A stretch of 64,000 bases of DNA from Golubevia sp. BC0850 (GCA_012976225.1 JAAVVG010000006.1:186001-250000), one strand, 5' to 3'. Shown: positions 22,961-34,954, counted from the stretch's first letter. The notes: generated by a model not told the origin, from the sequence alone. Program-made: numbers and translations.

Positions 22961-25900
22961 ATGTCCGATTCTAATAAGTGAGTATCATGGAGAAGAGACA
23001 TGGACGAACGATGAGCATGAGGAAGGCAGATGGCCAGCATGGAAGCTAAGACCTTCGCAACTCAAGTGGCCCTCTAGATGGATGAGGGAGAGCTAACAGA
23101 TGAGAAGAGCAGACGGTTGCCTTGAGTTCAAATCAAAGAGGTAGTCTATCTATCTTAGATTGGAGCTGGATCGTTAGCTCCTCTACCCACTGTGTCTTCG
23201 CTGCTCTTCCTCTCCTCGCATTCGATCGCACCAGCGAAGAGGACTGACCATCTCATCCTAACAATCTGCTCTGTCTCTTCTCCCTTCTGTAGCCCAAGAC
23301 CAGTCAAGAAGCGTCATCGCGCTGCTTTGAGTTGTGTCGCTTGCAGGTGAGTGCCTATTCCTGCTCTCACAAATTCATTCCCGAACGTGTGAGCGCAGCA
23401 ATCCATTGAAAACCTCCTACTCTTTCCCCCTTCTTCTTACTACTCACTCAGAGAACGTAAAATCAAGGTAAGTGGAATCTCAAGAATTTGCCCGCATACA
23501 TCAACTTGCACTTTGGAATCTTCTAGAATTGATCCTCGCCCACCCTCCCTCCTTCCCCGCTGCCCCTGAAAGTGCTCACGTCAGACCCCCTGCGATCAAT
23601 GCGTCAAGAGAGGAGACGGGCACAACTGTCACATCGATGAGGAGAAGAACAAAGCAGCAGCAGAGTCGGCAGCCAGGCGTCAGGCAGGTGGAAGTGCTCG
23701 TCACTCAGCCGGAGCTCCTCCACCAGCTCCTTCCTCCACTAGTCCAGAAGAGGTCTCAGCCATCAAAGCTCGTCTAGCCCAACTGGAGGCTCTGATCTCC
23801 AACCAAGCGAACACTCATCAAGGTCAAAAGCCCTATCTACCACCCCCTTCCTCTAATCGCAGCAATCCTTCAGACTCTCAATCTCCTCCATCGATGCAAT
23901 CCTCTTCTGGACTCGGTCACTACAGCATTCAGTCTCCGGAGAATCTACCCTTCGGAAGAACCCAGCAACCTCCAGTGCCAGCTCCTTTCACATTCCAGAG
24001 CAACTTCTCTTCGCTGCTTACCAACTCTCCAAGCCCAGCTTCCTACAGCACACCGGCTGCAAGCAACTCTTCCTACTCTTCTATGAGACCCTACGGTTCT
24101 TCTACTTCTCAATCTCCGATCGATGCCGTTCGTCTGCCTTCCATCAGCGGAACTGGAGGACTCTTCTCACCCAAAGAACCAAGGAGGAGAGGATCGGCTT
24201 CTTCCAGCGCCCTCTCTTCTGGAGATGAACCAATGCAAGATGGACGCCTCAGGGAACCTAGAGCTGGATCATCTGGAGTGGCAGGTTATCCGGACGAAGA
24301 CACCGAGCGCGCTGCCTTGGTCTTGGAAGGATTGGCGATGGGAGCTGGAACGATCAGATCCAACACTGACAACCCTCAAGGAGACAAGTTCAGATCTTCG
24401 ATTCACGATCTCATCGACAAGCAACCTACCAAGTCCTTCCAACGCTACGTCGAAGCCGATAGGACGAACGACCTGATGGAAGGAGGTGCTGCGGCAGTCG
24501 ATGCATCAGCAGCAGATACTGAGATGCCACTGGAGTGCCTGGAAGCCAAAATGAAGATGGCCAGAGAAGCAAAGGAAGCCCTCGAGGCCGGAAAGGAACT
24601 TCCAGAGGTTAGAACATGCTCTTCTGGAAAGTTCGAAGATGACGACAAGCTCAGTCCAACCGACAGGGAGAAGAACAGGGTCTGTAGAGCTGCTTGCAAG
24701 CACGATGGAGTTCTCAAGATGCAAGTCGGTCCAGAGACGATGTTGGGATTCGGAATCGGTTGGGCTTTCGCTGCGGCTCAAGAATTAGGAGAAACGAAGA
24801 ACATTATTACAAAGAACATGGGTTACCTGGGCGCCCCCGAGAGAGAGGCGGTCCTACGATGTATCATTCACTCTCTGCCTTCAAGAGACGTCGCTTCTCA
24901 ACTGATCACGGTTTACGAAACTAGAGTTAGATCTCTAGCCGGTCATGTCGTTCACATTCCAAGTCTAAGAAAGGAGATGGAAGCTTTCTACGATTTGGAT
25001 TCGGTGGACAAGAGAGCTAGAGTCATCAACATTATGGATCCTGGTTGGCTCAGCATGTTCCTCATGGTCTTGGTTCTCGCTCTAAGGTTCTATCCTTGCT
25101 ATCCAGACCCGGAATGGATTCCCTGCGACAGTCTCTTCGATGGGAAGACTGTTCACATCTGGTTCTCCGCTGCCAAATCCGCTCTCGTTCTGGCTCGCTA
25201 CCAAAGCTCTCAAAGTATCGCTGTCTTACAGGTGAATTCTCTAAGAAATTGAGCCGAGAGGTGGGTCCTGTACTCACTCCTCTCTTTCTATTTCTCCCCT
25301 CGCTTTCTCCCCTCTCTTCCCCACCCCTCTCTCTCTCCTCTCTCTTTCTCTCCTCCCTTTCACCTCTCTCTCTTCAGGCAATCATCTTCATGCACGTCCA
25401 CGCGGCGGATTCAGGTAGAACCAATCTCGGTCTGCTTCGTATTGCCATTACCAACGCTCAGGAGATGATGCTTCACAGACTAGGTGACAAGATTCGAGCT
25501 CCCAAGCCCGGTGAACATCAAGACGTCGCGGTTAGGAGAGAGACTGCCAAAAGAATCTGGTGGCAGCTATGCTTCAGAGATTGGGCTGGAGCTATCTCGT
25601 GTTCTAGCGCGTACGTCATCTCTCCTGGCAAGTTCAACACTCCATATCCTGGAAACTACAACGACGCGGAGCTCCTTCAATTCCCAACTCCTCCTCCACA
25701 CCCTTCGGAAGTCTACACCGAGATGTCTTACTCTCTCACCTCTTACGATTTGGCTTACGCCATGCGTGAGAATGCAGATTTGATTAATGTCAGAGAAATG
25801 GAGGCTGCCGCCGATGGAAGACCTCGTAAACTCACTTCGGACGATGAGCTTCAGCTAGACGCAAGATATCGCTCGGTTCTGGAGAACGCCCCTAGCTTCT

Positions 25901-27433
25901 TCCAGGTTGGAAGTGACGTCGGTGCTGGAAGCGAGATCGAGATTCACAGGTGGTTGATTCAGCAAGCCTGCTTCAGCAAGTGAGTAAGAAAGAGTTCATT
26001 CTCAAACCTGGGTCTCTCAAATCTTCGTACTTCGACTGACGCCTTCTTCCTTCTCTCTCCTTTTCAGACTCCTTCGTCTTCATCGCCCTAACCTCTCCAC
26101 CAGGAATAAGTCACGCACGAGCTGTGTTCTCTTGGCTCGTTCTATCTTGGACATGCAAAGAAGAATCAGAACTCGTTGCTCAGTCGTCGACAGGCTCTTC
26201 TTCAACCTCATGCACTCCTTTAGCGCAGCAATCGTTCTCTGTCTCGATCTTCTTCACACCAGAGCTCCTTTCTCAATGAGAACGATCATCAGATCTGAGA
26301 TCGGAGAGGCTCTAGCAGCACTTCGTCATCTGGAGAACTCCAACTTCACTGCCAGGAAGTCGATCAGAGTCTTGGAAGCTCTCATGGCGGAAGAAGAAGA
26401 CAGATGGAACTCTTCAGGAGGAGAGATGGGAAGCGCCTACCTCTCGGACGCTGGAACCAAGAGAAAGAGAGGAGAATTGGCCGGCGAGCCCAAGTCTTCT
26501 CTCTTTTCTCTCGCTATAAGAGTTGCCAACGCCACTCAGCTCGGACCAGAACCTGCAGACGAGAAAGCTCAATCCAGAAACTCTGTAGAAAAACAGAACG
26601 AAAGAGATCAGAAGACCAAGAACGCTGTTTCAAATCAGCTGATGGATCATCTAGTCAAGCCTTCATCCTCCTCCGAAGACTTCACTTGGCCTCAGGTCAA
26701 TCTCGGATCCGAATTCGATAAAGGCAGAGTCGCTCCCAACGGATTGGACACAAGCGCTAACGACGGACAATCTTTCGACCTGAACGCCTTCTTAGCTCAA
26801 TGTGAGAACTCTCCTCAATCAGACGCTCACTCGAAGAGCACTCCAGAGGCCTCTTCCTCATGCTCCTCAAGTCTACCATCTTTGGAAAGAGGAGCCAGTA
26901 CCTGCTCTTCATCTGAGGCTTCGAACCACGGAGCTGGAGGAGCCAACGATTCTAGACACGCCTCTTTCAGCAGCAACCTACCTCAAAATAGCGGTGCAGA
27001 AGGCCAAGAGTTGGACAAATTCTGGAGTTGGATCTTGAGTCAAGGTGGAAACGAAGCTCTTCAACAACCTCAATCTCAAGTTCAAATGGCAGCTCCAGGA
27101 ACCAACTCTTCCAACTTTTTGAACTCCGACGACACTCTGATGAACAACTCCAACTACGACTCTTTCGGTGCTGGTCCAACCCTCAATGGTGGTTCACTCA
27201 GTCTTCAACGTGCTCCAAGTTTCGCAATCTCTTCTACTCAAACCCAAGGTCAAGCGCAGGAAAAGAATGGAGACTCTAACACTCCTTACAACTTTGGTGC
27301 TGCTAATCTAGTCGCAACTCCTTCTGCTGGAATCCCTGGAGATTGGCTGTCCGGACCCTCTCTATTTGACTTTACAAACGAGTTGGGTGGAAATGGAGAG
27401 TCCCAACCTTCTGCTCCTGTTGATGGGTGGTAG
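22961..27433 (+). CDS. Zn(II)2Cys6 fungal transcription factor
   Basis: Nuclear DNA-binding regulator; target genes unknown. Six exons: 22961-22977, 23293-23346, 23452-23467, 23573-25231, 25378-25979, 26068-27433; all phases agree; 1237 aa. The zinc cluster is spread over three exons: Cys20, Cys23, Cys30, Cys36, Cys39 and Cys48 (CVACRERKIKC then SRQTPCDQC), spacing C-X2-C-X6-C-X5-C-X2-C-X8-C. The third Cys appears only if exon 4 begins at 23573 after ...TGAAAG. Before it is a basic KKRHR. The Fungal_trans-like middle region is at about residues 480-700 (IIFMHVHAADSGRTNLGLLRI, RRETAKRIWWQLCFRDW). The C-terminal third is Ser/Asn/Gln-rich, typical of activation regions. Exon 1 (MSDSN) is only 17 nt, with a 315-nt intron behind it, so the start is the least certain part. 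Confidence 0.9.
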
Positions 27434-28149
27434 TGATTCTATCTCACTTTTCAAGAGATTGAACATTTAAAGTTCTGGTTTCGTTTCTCTTTTCTCGGTT
27501 CAAATTCGCCTTTCAAGAATCAATCCTCTTTGCCCTAGTTGACCATTCGTTCTCTTCTCGAAGCCCTCTTCATTCCTTCCGTCATGTTCTCGCACTATGA
27601 TTCTTTCTCGTCTCTTGCTTTCCCCCGACCTGCCGACCTCTCAATTGATTGTGACAACTTTTCTCGTTCCCGATTTTCCCCCCTGCTGTGAAGCTGCGAT
27701 ACAAGGCTTCGCCCCCTTTTTTTCGCCGACTTTGTATTCTTTCTTTTGTTTTGTGGTTCCGTTATTGTTCTTATTTCCCATTACTAAAGCTACTACTGAA
27801 ATGCCAAGAATCTGATGATCCCAATTTCAGAGCGCGAAAAGAGGAGAAAGGAAAGGAAAGGAAGTTTGTACTGTCCCTATTTGGAAGAATCGATCCTACA
27901 AGATGGAGCAAGTAAGAAGATACAAAAGTGCTATTCAGCCTGAAGGAGCTTTTCCTTGGTACAAAGAAGGTCGTGAGAGAGACTTAGATAAGATTCAAAT
28001 GTGGTGTGTCGACAGACAAGAGGAATTCAATAGAAATTGGTCGAGATTGCCAAAATGAGGCTATTCGAAAAGGGGAAGGTTCAAAATAGGACAAACAAGA
28101 AAAAGGGAAATAACAATCAAAAGAGAGACAGAACAAGAGTCGGTACTGA
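27434..28149. other. Convergent intergenic region
   Basis: 716 bp of T-rich then A-rich sequence between convergent genes. Short open frames at 27597-27915 are hydrophobic low-complexity and unsupported. Nothing else seen. Confidence 0.55.
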
Positions 28150-30971
28150 TTAATCTTGCCCTTGATTTCTTTCTCTAATGATGTCTAGCATCACATTCTC
28201 ATTCCAAATCAAACCGATATCCAAAGCTCCTGAGCCTTTTCTTGATGGGAAATCGTAGATGGAAGGTTCACGTAATTGATTTCTGCTAATGCTGTATCTT
28301 TTCGGATCATCATAGTAGTCATCGTCATCTCCGTCATCTTTCTTCTCATCATGAATGAGATGCTCTTCCCCTAACTTCTTCTGAATTCTTCTCTTCACCT
28401 CACTTCTTCTGTACTTTTCCAAACCAGACCAATGAGTATTGACGTTTGAAACTGAAAGATTAGCAATAGTTGGGAAGGAAGCGTCTAGATGAATCAAGTC
28501 AGATGTGCTTGAATTCGAACTACGAATTGAACGGTGATGCTGGCTCTCTTCTAAGACCAGATCCACCGCCCTTAGAAGCTCTTCCCGAGACCCGACAACG
28601 AAGACAGGAGCTCTTGCGTAGCTAATCTCTTCAGAGTAGTGAAATGGAGGATATTGCTTGTTTCCGATGAGTCCAGCTTTGGAGAGCTTCTCTTCCAGCT
28701 CCTTGGACCTTTTTGGCTCCTTCCAGATCCTAGGAACAATCGCGACCTTGACTGTCTCGTGGTGATGAGAATTCTGGAGGGTTGGATTCGAGCACTCGTC
28801 ATAATAGTAGCAGGACCTACGGCCCTCTTCATTGAAAACTTTGTTCCAAAGTGTTGTCGCATCCTTCAGCTTGTGATCATCAGGAACCCAGTCTGAAAGT
28901 TCATGATTGAATTCAGAGTGAGCTTCTTGTGTCGATTCACACTTTAAAACCTCTTCTGGCTTTGGCTTGATCCTCTTCTCCTTTAAAACTTCAAGATGAA
29001 GACAGGATAGTGATGCAGCATCCACGGTCTTCAGCCTGAACTTGAGAGAGGAAGAGATGGTCTGAATGCTTGATCTAGAGGACGGAAACGTATTGTTAGG
29101 GACTGAGAGGTGAACTTGGAAGTCGTAGGAGACAGGTGCTGAGGCGGCTTGCAGTTGAGAGGTTGCTTCTTCTTCGAATGAGTGAGAACGATAGGTTCCG
29201 TCGAGAGAATTTCTTGAACTCCTTCCACCGCGCATCCACCTGTCGTTGTTATCAGGGTCCTTCTTCTTGTTTCTACCCTTAGAGAGAAGTGTTTCCAGCT
29301 GTGCAGGCCCTTCTCTCTGGAGTGAGGCGTAACTTTGCTGCTTGATCACCTTGATGGCCTTCTCCAAAACTTCTGAGCTGTTTGGATGAATCCCAGAGTA
29401 GTTGTTGAACATGTCGACGTCTAGAGATCCGTCTTCATGTTCTTTCCTGGTCAGAGTCTCAATAGCCCAGTGCGAGTGGCTATCACTGTGCAGGGAAATT
29501 TCGAGCGTAGCCGGAACATCGCTTGAAAGCTGTGGAGCGATCAACTTCCCATTGATGGTATAGTTGAGACCTGTGGCGATTGAATGTGACAAAAATCAGT
29601 CAGTTAGATGGCCTGAGAAACTTGAAATAAGTCCTTGCAACTCACCTTGAACCCAATGACCGTCTGCTGGTAGAGCGAGTTCTACCTTCCATTCCTTGAC
29701 TGGCTCGAGACACTTCGAAGTAGTTTCTTCATCATCATCATCATCTTCGTACTCATCATCGAGCCATGGCTCTATGCATTCTTTCTCAAGACTGAGACCC
29801 ACAGCGGAGCCAGGAGAAACGGGCTTTCCTTCTCTGGAATGGACGAGGCCAACTTCGGTTTCAGAAACAGGCAAGAAATTTGCCGCTCCCGCGTATACCT
29901 CAATCGTAGAGCCGTTGGCGAGCTTGATACTTGCAAAGTAGCTGAAGTCTGATTCGGATTTGACCTCGATCTAAAGAGAGAGAAAAGAGAGTGTCTCAGA
30001 GTCAGATGATTGGCTGGATAGCACCGATTGAGCTCAAGTGAACTCACACCAAACCCGCTGTAGGACATATGATCTTGATCTTCTCTTGCGCCAAAGTTTG
30101 TTGCGGGAATAGCAATTGCGAAATTCTCGACTTGATGTTGATTTGGAGTGCCTGCAGGGCATTTTTGGTTAGTCGCTATTGAGATGACAAGACTCGACTC
30201 CACGGGAACTAAGGGTTTGACTCACCATCCAAGCGAGTGTTTTTAGGTCTTCCCATATCCAAGAAGCTTTCGAAAACAGTGGTCTCGTTGTCGATAGCCT
30301 GGTAAGCTTTCGATTCTTCCCACTCTTTGACTTTTTCCACCCAGCTCTCTAAAGCGAGATCCCATTTCTTTCTTAATTCGTGACCTTCGTCTTTGACCGT
30401 CTCCTTGATCCTTCCGAATACCATTTGATCAGATTCGAAGGGAAGCTCCTCCTCTTCTTCGTCAGCTTGCGCAGTCAAGTTGAGACCAGGTGGCGGATGT
30501 GGACGGGTTGGTCTCCCAGTCATATACTGAATGGCAGCTCTTTCCTTCAAGCGGAGACCTAATGACCAAGAAGCGACTTGACATTCCTCTGCGGAACGAG
30601 CTGTCAGGTTGTTGAAGAGTCTGACATCGCCTTCTACCACCGTCGAAGGACGCAGGTCTTCAGAACGCACCCACACGCGCAAATCGCATTCTGGTGGAGG
30701 CGGAAATGGATTAAAAGGAGTCCATACGTGTTTGCGGGTTTTGTTCTTGATCTCTGAAGCTGAGACCGTGGCTGAGCATCCGGGCATGAGAAGAATAAGT
30801 AGGTAAGAAGTAAATGACAAAGATTGAAGCGGAACTTCATCGTTTTTCTTTTGGAGCGAACTCACCATTGGCGGAGGCGTTTGAGATGAGAGCTGAGCCC
30901 AAAAGTTGAGAGCTTGCTAGCTGCGCGAGGAGGAGTAGCGAGGCGATGGTAGCCCCTTTAAGTTTCAACAT
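28150..30971 (-). CDS. Secreted or ER-lumen protein with arrestin-like segment, unknown function
   Basis: Five exons: 30971-30866, 30771-30226, 30151-30048, 29970-29646, 29570-28150; phases agree; 833 aa. The start is set by a clear signal peptide (MLKLKGATIASLLLLAQLASS). Mature sequence begins with HVWTPFNPFPPPPECDLRVW, VRSEDLRPSTVVEGDVRLFN and SWSLGLRLKERAAIQY, a pattern like the first strands of arrestin-fold proteins, which are normally cytosolic. Later blocks are TPNQHQVENFAIAIPATNFG, an Asp/Glu run (about DDDDDEE), and WKVELALPADGHWVQG. The last exon holds many Ser/His, a CYYYDEC segment and a charged C-terminus. Several N-glycosylation sites (NNLT, NETT, NYTI) fit passage through the secretory pathway. 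The arrestin resemblance is my reading by eye and needs a profile search. Confidence 0.78.
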
Positions 30972-31467
30972 GATTGATCTGATGTAGCCTCTTGATCTTC
31001 TCAAAGTCGTAAGAAAAGAACAATGAAGAATCCCAAACTTGTTAGAGTGAAAGTTAGGAAAGGAAGAAAGGAGTTGAAGAAAATTGATCTCATGACTCAT
31101 GTGGTGGGGGCACGAGGTCTTTCGCTCAGTCAGCACGAGGTCCCCTATGAGGGATGGTGATGACTGATGAGAAGAACACAACTAATAACTCAGCCTTTTA
31201 TCTGACATTACCTGAAGAAAGGAAGACCCTCAATTCCCAGCCCTTAACGGCTAAAAGAGTTGCGAAAATTAACAAAGAGAAAGGAAGCAAGAGCACTCCG
31301 CCCCCGATTTGCCACCTTCGACACAAGAAGCTTTGATATTGGGCACAAAGTTGTTTCGAGAGAATTGGTTCGATAGTTACAGAGAAAAGAGCTGCTTGTA
31401 GAGTCATTCAAAGACTACAGTGGTCTGAGGCCATCTCGAAAAGCTTAGACGTTCGAGTGGTGACACC
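30972..31467. other. Intergenic region between two minus-strand genes
   Basis: 496 bp. It holds the promoter of the arrestin-like gene and the 3' UTR of the repeat-peptide gene. No separate feature found. Confidence 0.5.
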
Positions 31468-32002
31468 TCAAAAGCTATTCTGAAGAATCTGAAACGGAGG
31501 AAGATAGCATATAAGATACGCGAAGGTTAGAAGCTTTTCTCCTCAAGGGTCCACATATTGTCCTTCTGCCTCGTCCACTCACCTCTTCGAGACGCCTTCG
31601 AAAAGCAGCTTCTTCCTCATCTTCGATACTTCTGACCTTGTGTCCGAGAAAGGAAGGATTCTTTTTGAAAAAGTCCAACCCGGCTTTGATCGCAGCTCCA
31701 AAGAATAAGGGCTCTCTTTTATCCAAAGCCAAAGTCTCCTCTCCATCCGGAAAGCTTCTAACACGATGTCCCAAGAACGAGGGGTTCTTCTTGAAGAAGT
31801 CCAAACCGGCTTTTACAGCGGCTCCAAAGAAAAGGGGTTCTCTCTTGTCCAAAGCCTGGGGTTGAGAATGAAATTAAGAGAGACGGTCAGTCAGGAGAAA
31901 TTTTTGACTCAATATAATGCGACTTACCTCGAATTGAGAGATCGGTGCCGCGGAGACTAATAATGAGGTAACCATCAAGGCTAAGAAGGTGAATAGAGTC
32001 AT
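31468..32002 (-). CDS. Small secreted precursor with two Kex2-type peptide repeats
   Basis: Three exons: 32002-31928, 31855-31583, 31488-31468; phase 0 at both junctions; 122 aa. Residues 1-19 (MTLFTFLALMVTSLLVSAA) form a signal peptide. Then come two tandem 42-residue units, each opening ALDKREPLFFGAA and containing KAGLDFFKKNPSFLGH. Each unit has a Lys-Arg site (LDKR before EPLFF) suited to the Golgi protease Kex2, so cleavage would release two near-identical peptides. The peptides are Phe-rich, cationic and potentially amphipathic. The tail is AAFRRRLEE then ILQNSF from a 21-nt last exon. The layout matches Kex2-processed repeat proteins, a fungal class that includes mating pheromone precursors and toxin-like or wall peptides, but I recognise no known member. 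There is no CaaX end, so it is not a standard basidiomycete lipopeptide pheromone. Confidence 0.8.
31604..31855 (-). repeat. Two 126-bp tandem coding repeats
   Basis: Unit 1 is 31855-31730 and unit 2 is 31729-31604. Over the 32 best-conserved codons (from DKR to the RS after the peptide core) 13 codons are identical, 17 differ silently and 2 differ by conservative replacements (Val/Ile, Arg/Lys). The last ten codons of each unit are more divergent. Confidence 0.9.
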
Positions 32003-32695
32003 GATCTGAATTCTTGTGGTCAATTATAAATGAAGGTTTGATAGAGAAAATAGACCAGCTATTTTTGGCGTTGAAAGAAGGTGAAGAAAAGGAAAGAAAA
32101 TGGGAGATGAACTTCAAGTTGAGGGAAATGGAAAGAAAGGGGAGAAAGAAAACCTTTAATACCTCTTTTCGAGAGTTCAGGGGTTACTGAGGCGTTAGAA
32201 CGTATGAGTTCCTTTCCTTCGATCGATGTCCCATTAATCTCCCTTTTAGATTGTCTCTGAAGTCTTTTGAGGGTGTGAAATGGTAGCATCCTAGCTTTTG
32301 GGCGGAATTCGAGATCATTTAAGGACCTTGTTAGACAGGCAGCGATTGGAGCTGGGGAGAATGTCACTCAGATCTCAGAAACAGGCCCCGACTGGGCCCG
32401 AACTCTGCAACGAGAAGTCCTCAAAACTGGTAGCATACAACTTGTCCAAATAGAGTGCTTCCTCCAAAAGGACAAATTCTAACATCCTCTCGTCTTCTCC
32501 GATCCACAAATCAACAAATCCTCCGATTGAGTGGACATCGATTGAACAGATCCATGAAGAGTTCCCATACCAGAGGGAAAGATACGGAAAGAACTGGACC
32601 CAGATTTCAAAATGCATCAACGCAATAAGTTAGGGTGGGTCGCAAAGCGGGAGAGACAGCAAATTAGGGGAAAATCAGAATCAGGGGACAATCAC
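32003..32695. other. Upstream region of the repeat-peptide gene
   Basis: 693 bp between the repeat-peptide start and the end of the AMP-binding gene. It contains a TATA-like site (32154-32161) and a purine-rich leader. A minus-strand open frame at 32375-32620 is unsupported. Confidence 0.5.
32154..32161 (-). promoter_or_regulatory. TATA-like element of the repeat-peptide gene
   Basis: Reads TATTAAAG on the minus strand, about 152 bases before the ATG at 32002, at a plausible distance for a fungal core promoter. Confidence 0.35.
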
Positions 32696-34954
32696 TCAAA
32701 GTCTGGCGCGAGTTTCCTTCTCGGCTTGATCTCTGATGAGTCTTCTCAATATTTTACCAGAAGGATTCTTTGGAATTATCTCGGTTCTGTTTAGAGAGGG
32801 GAAGATTTATGATGAGCACTGCTCTTTGAGATTGAGACGTCGTTAAAGCAACTCACATTTCGACTCCCCCTCTCAGATGCTTGAAAGGCGCGACTTTAGA
32901 AGCAACGTATGCTCTAACTTCCTCCTTGAGGTCTTCTGATGATGTTTGAGGACTGTTTGTCACAATGTAGGCTCTGGGAAGATCGTTCCCGTCTCCATCC
33001 CTTATTCCTACGACAGCTGCGTCAGCAACCTTAGGGTGGCTGAGTAGAACGTCCTCTAGCTCCTAACGAGTCCAAAAAGTAACAGAAGAAAGAAAGGTGA
33101 TTCAGTATTAAGTTTGCATCGTGGTCAAAGGACACCCTCGACAGTTTGAGTCTTTCACCCTAACCCTAAAGTAAGCACTCACAGCTGGAGCCACCTGCAT
33201 GCCTTTGTACTTCAACAGTTCCTAGACGAGTGGAAAAATGGTTCAGGGGTCAGGATTTTATAGATGCATATGTCGATTCTCATTGCTCACCTTTAATCTG
33301 TCTACAATGAAGAGGTCTCCTGATCTTTTAACAATACCAATGTCTCCAGTCTTCAGCCATTCACCTGCAAAAGTTTCTCTAGTAGCCTTTTCATTTCCAA
33401 GGTAACCCAAAAAGTTAGCTGAAGACTTCATCCAAACTTCACCAGGTTCGTCATAGGAAACGTCTTTTCCTGACTCAGGGTCTACGATTCTCATTTCAGA
33501 TCCACCAAGTACGATTCCTGCACTTCCATAAGGAGCTTTGGCATTCAGAGGAGATGACAGGGTGACTGGTCCTGTCGAAGAGAAAGGTCCCGAGGGAGAG
33601 TCAACAGTGGATTGCTGTCACTTTTTGCCTAATCACCCACACTCACCTGTAGTCTCGGAAAGCCCCCACCCTTGAATGATTGGAATGTTTAAGGTGAGAT
33701 GAGCTTCCTTTTGTAGATCAGGTCCAAGAGGGGCTGCAGCAGCCATGATGTGACGGAGATGTGGAAACTTCATTTTCTTCGTCTCAGGGTGTCGAATGAG
33801 AGCCACTAGAAGGAACGAAAGAAATGTTTCAGAATCAACGGGTCGATCCCATCGAAGGTTTCATTCAACTCACGAAGGATGGGAGGGACCACTGTAGTTC
33901 GGCCTGCTTTCACCTCCTGCAGCCTCTTGGCGACAAAAATGATATCGAAAGGAGCTTTGATAGCGAAGTGGATAGCTTCACCTGTGATATGAGAGGAAGG
34001 GAGGACCAGATAAGTGAAAGGATCCTTGGAAAGAGGTGGTCGATGCTGTTTCGTCTAAGATCTCACCTTCAAAGAGAGAATCGACGCCACCCAGCAGACC
34101 GGCGATGTGAAATGCGGGCAAAGCAGTCAAAGTCGCTTCACGCTCTCCACTGCTGAACCCAGGTACTAGGCGAACTGAATCGCTTTGGAAGATCAGGTTC
34201 ATGCCAGATATCATTACAGCTTTTGGTAAACCAGTTGTTCCACTGCTGAAGCATATGGCGGCGGGAGAATCTGAAGTCAGAAAAGCGGCTCCACTGGCTT
34301 TCAAGACTCCTCGAGACTGATTGAAAGAGTCGAGAGCTAGTTGGCGGAACTCTGAGAAGTCTTGACTTTGGTCCGACTTAGAGCCAAACAAGATGATCTG
34401 AGATTTCTTAACCCCTATTTTTAGGCATTGTGCGATTGATTCCTCAGTCGTAACTACGAATTTGGCTCCAACGACCTTGACCGCATGAGCGAGTTCAGCT
34501 TCTCCATAGACAGGATTGGCCAGTGACGCTATGATTCCAGCCGCTTGAAGGGAGCAGAAAAGTAGAAAGAACAGAGGTCCGGTTGGCACACTCATTAGAC
34601 TGTAGGAATGCGTTCGGCGGAGTTTAATTTTTTCAGAAAAAGAAATAGTAAGAGTTAGAATGATAGTGTCAAAAGGGAGAACGAAAGAGAGGTTAAACAA
34701 AAGAAGGGATGAGCTAGGCGAAGGATTAGGAAGACTCACACCACATCTCCAGGTTTGAGTCCTTGCTTGATCCATCCAGCTCCTATTCTAGTACTCCAAT
34801 CGTGAAGCTGCTTGTAGGTGATGACATCTTTGTCGTCTGCCAGAGCGACCGAATCATCAGGGGTGAAACTGCGACCAGCTCCGAACAGTCTGTCGTAGAC
34901 GTTGATGTCTTTGGGAATGGGATCCGCTTTTGGGAAAGGTGACGTGTGAATCAT
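32696..34954 (-). CDS. AMP-binding acyl/aryl-CoA ligase (4-coumarate-CoA ligase-like), peroxisomal signal
   Basis: Activates a carboxylic acid as acyl-AMP and transfers it to CoA; substrate not predictable here. Eight exons: 34954-34740, 34599-34067, 33981-33874, 33805-33647, 33571-33291, 33221-33183, 33062-32857, 32786-32696; every phase agrees; 543 aa. Motifs: phosphate loop SSGTTGLPKAV (about residues 186-196), QGWGLSETTG, APYGSAGIVLGG, GEWLKTGDIG (about 405), and the C-terminal lysine motif PKNPSGKILRR. The protein ends ARL, which fits a type 1 peroxisomal targeting signal, as in 4CL-like enzymes of fatty-acid or aromatic-acid metabolism. The start Met leads straight into SPFPKADPIPKDINVYD, typical for the family. 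Confidence 0.93.

Noticed and set aside
27597-27915. Two overlapping plus-strand open frames between convergent genes
   Set aside because: Phe/Leu-rich low complexity in a T-rich 3' region.
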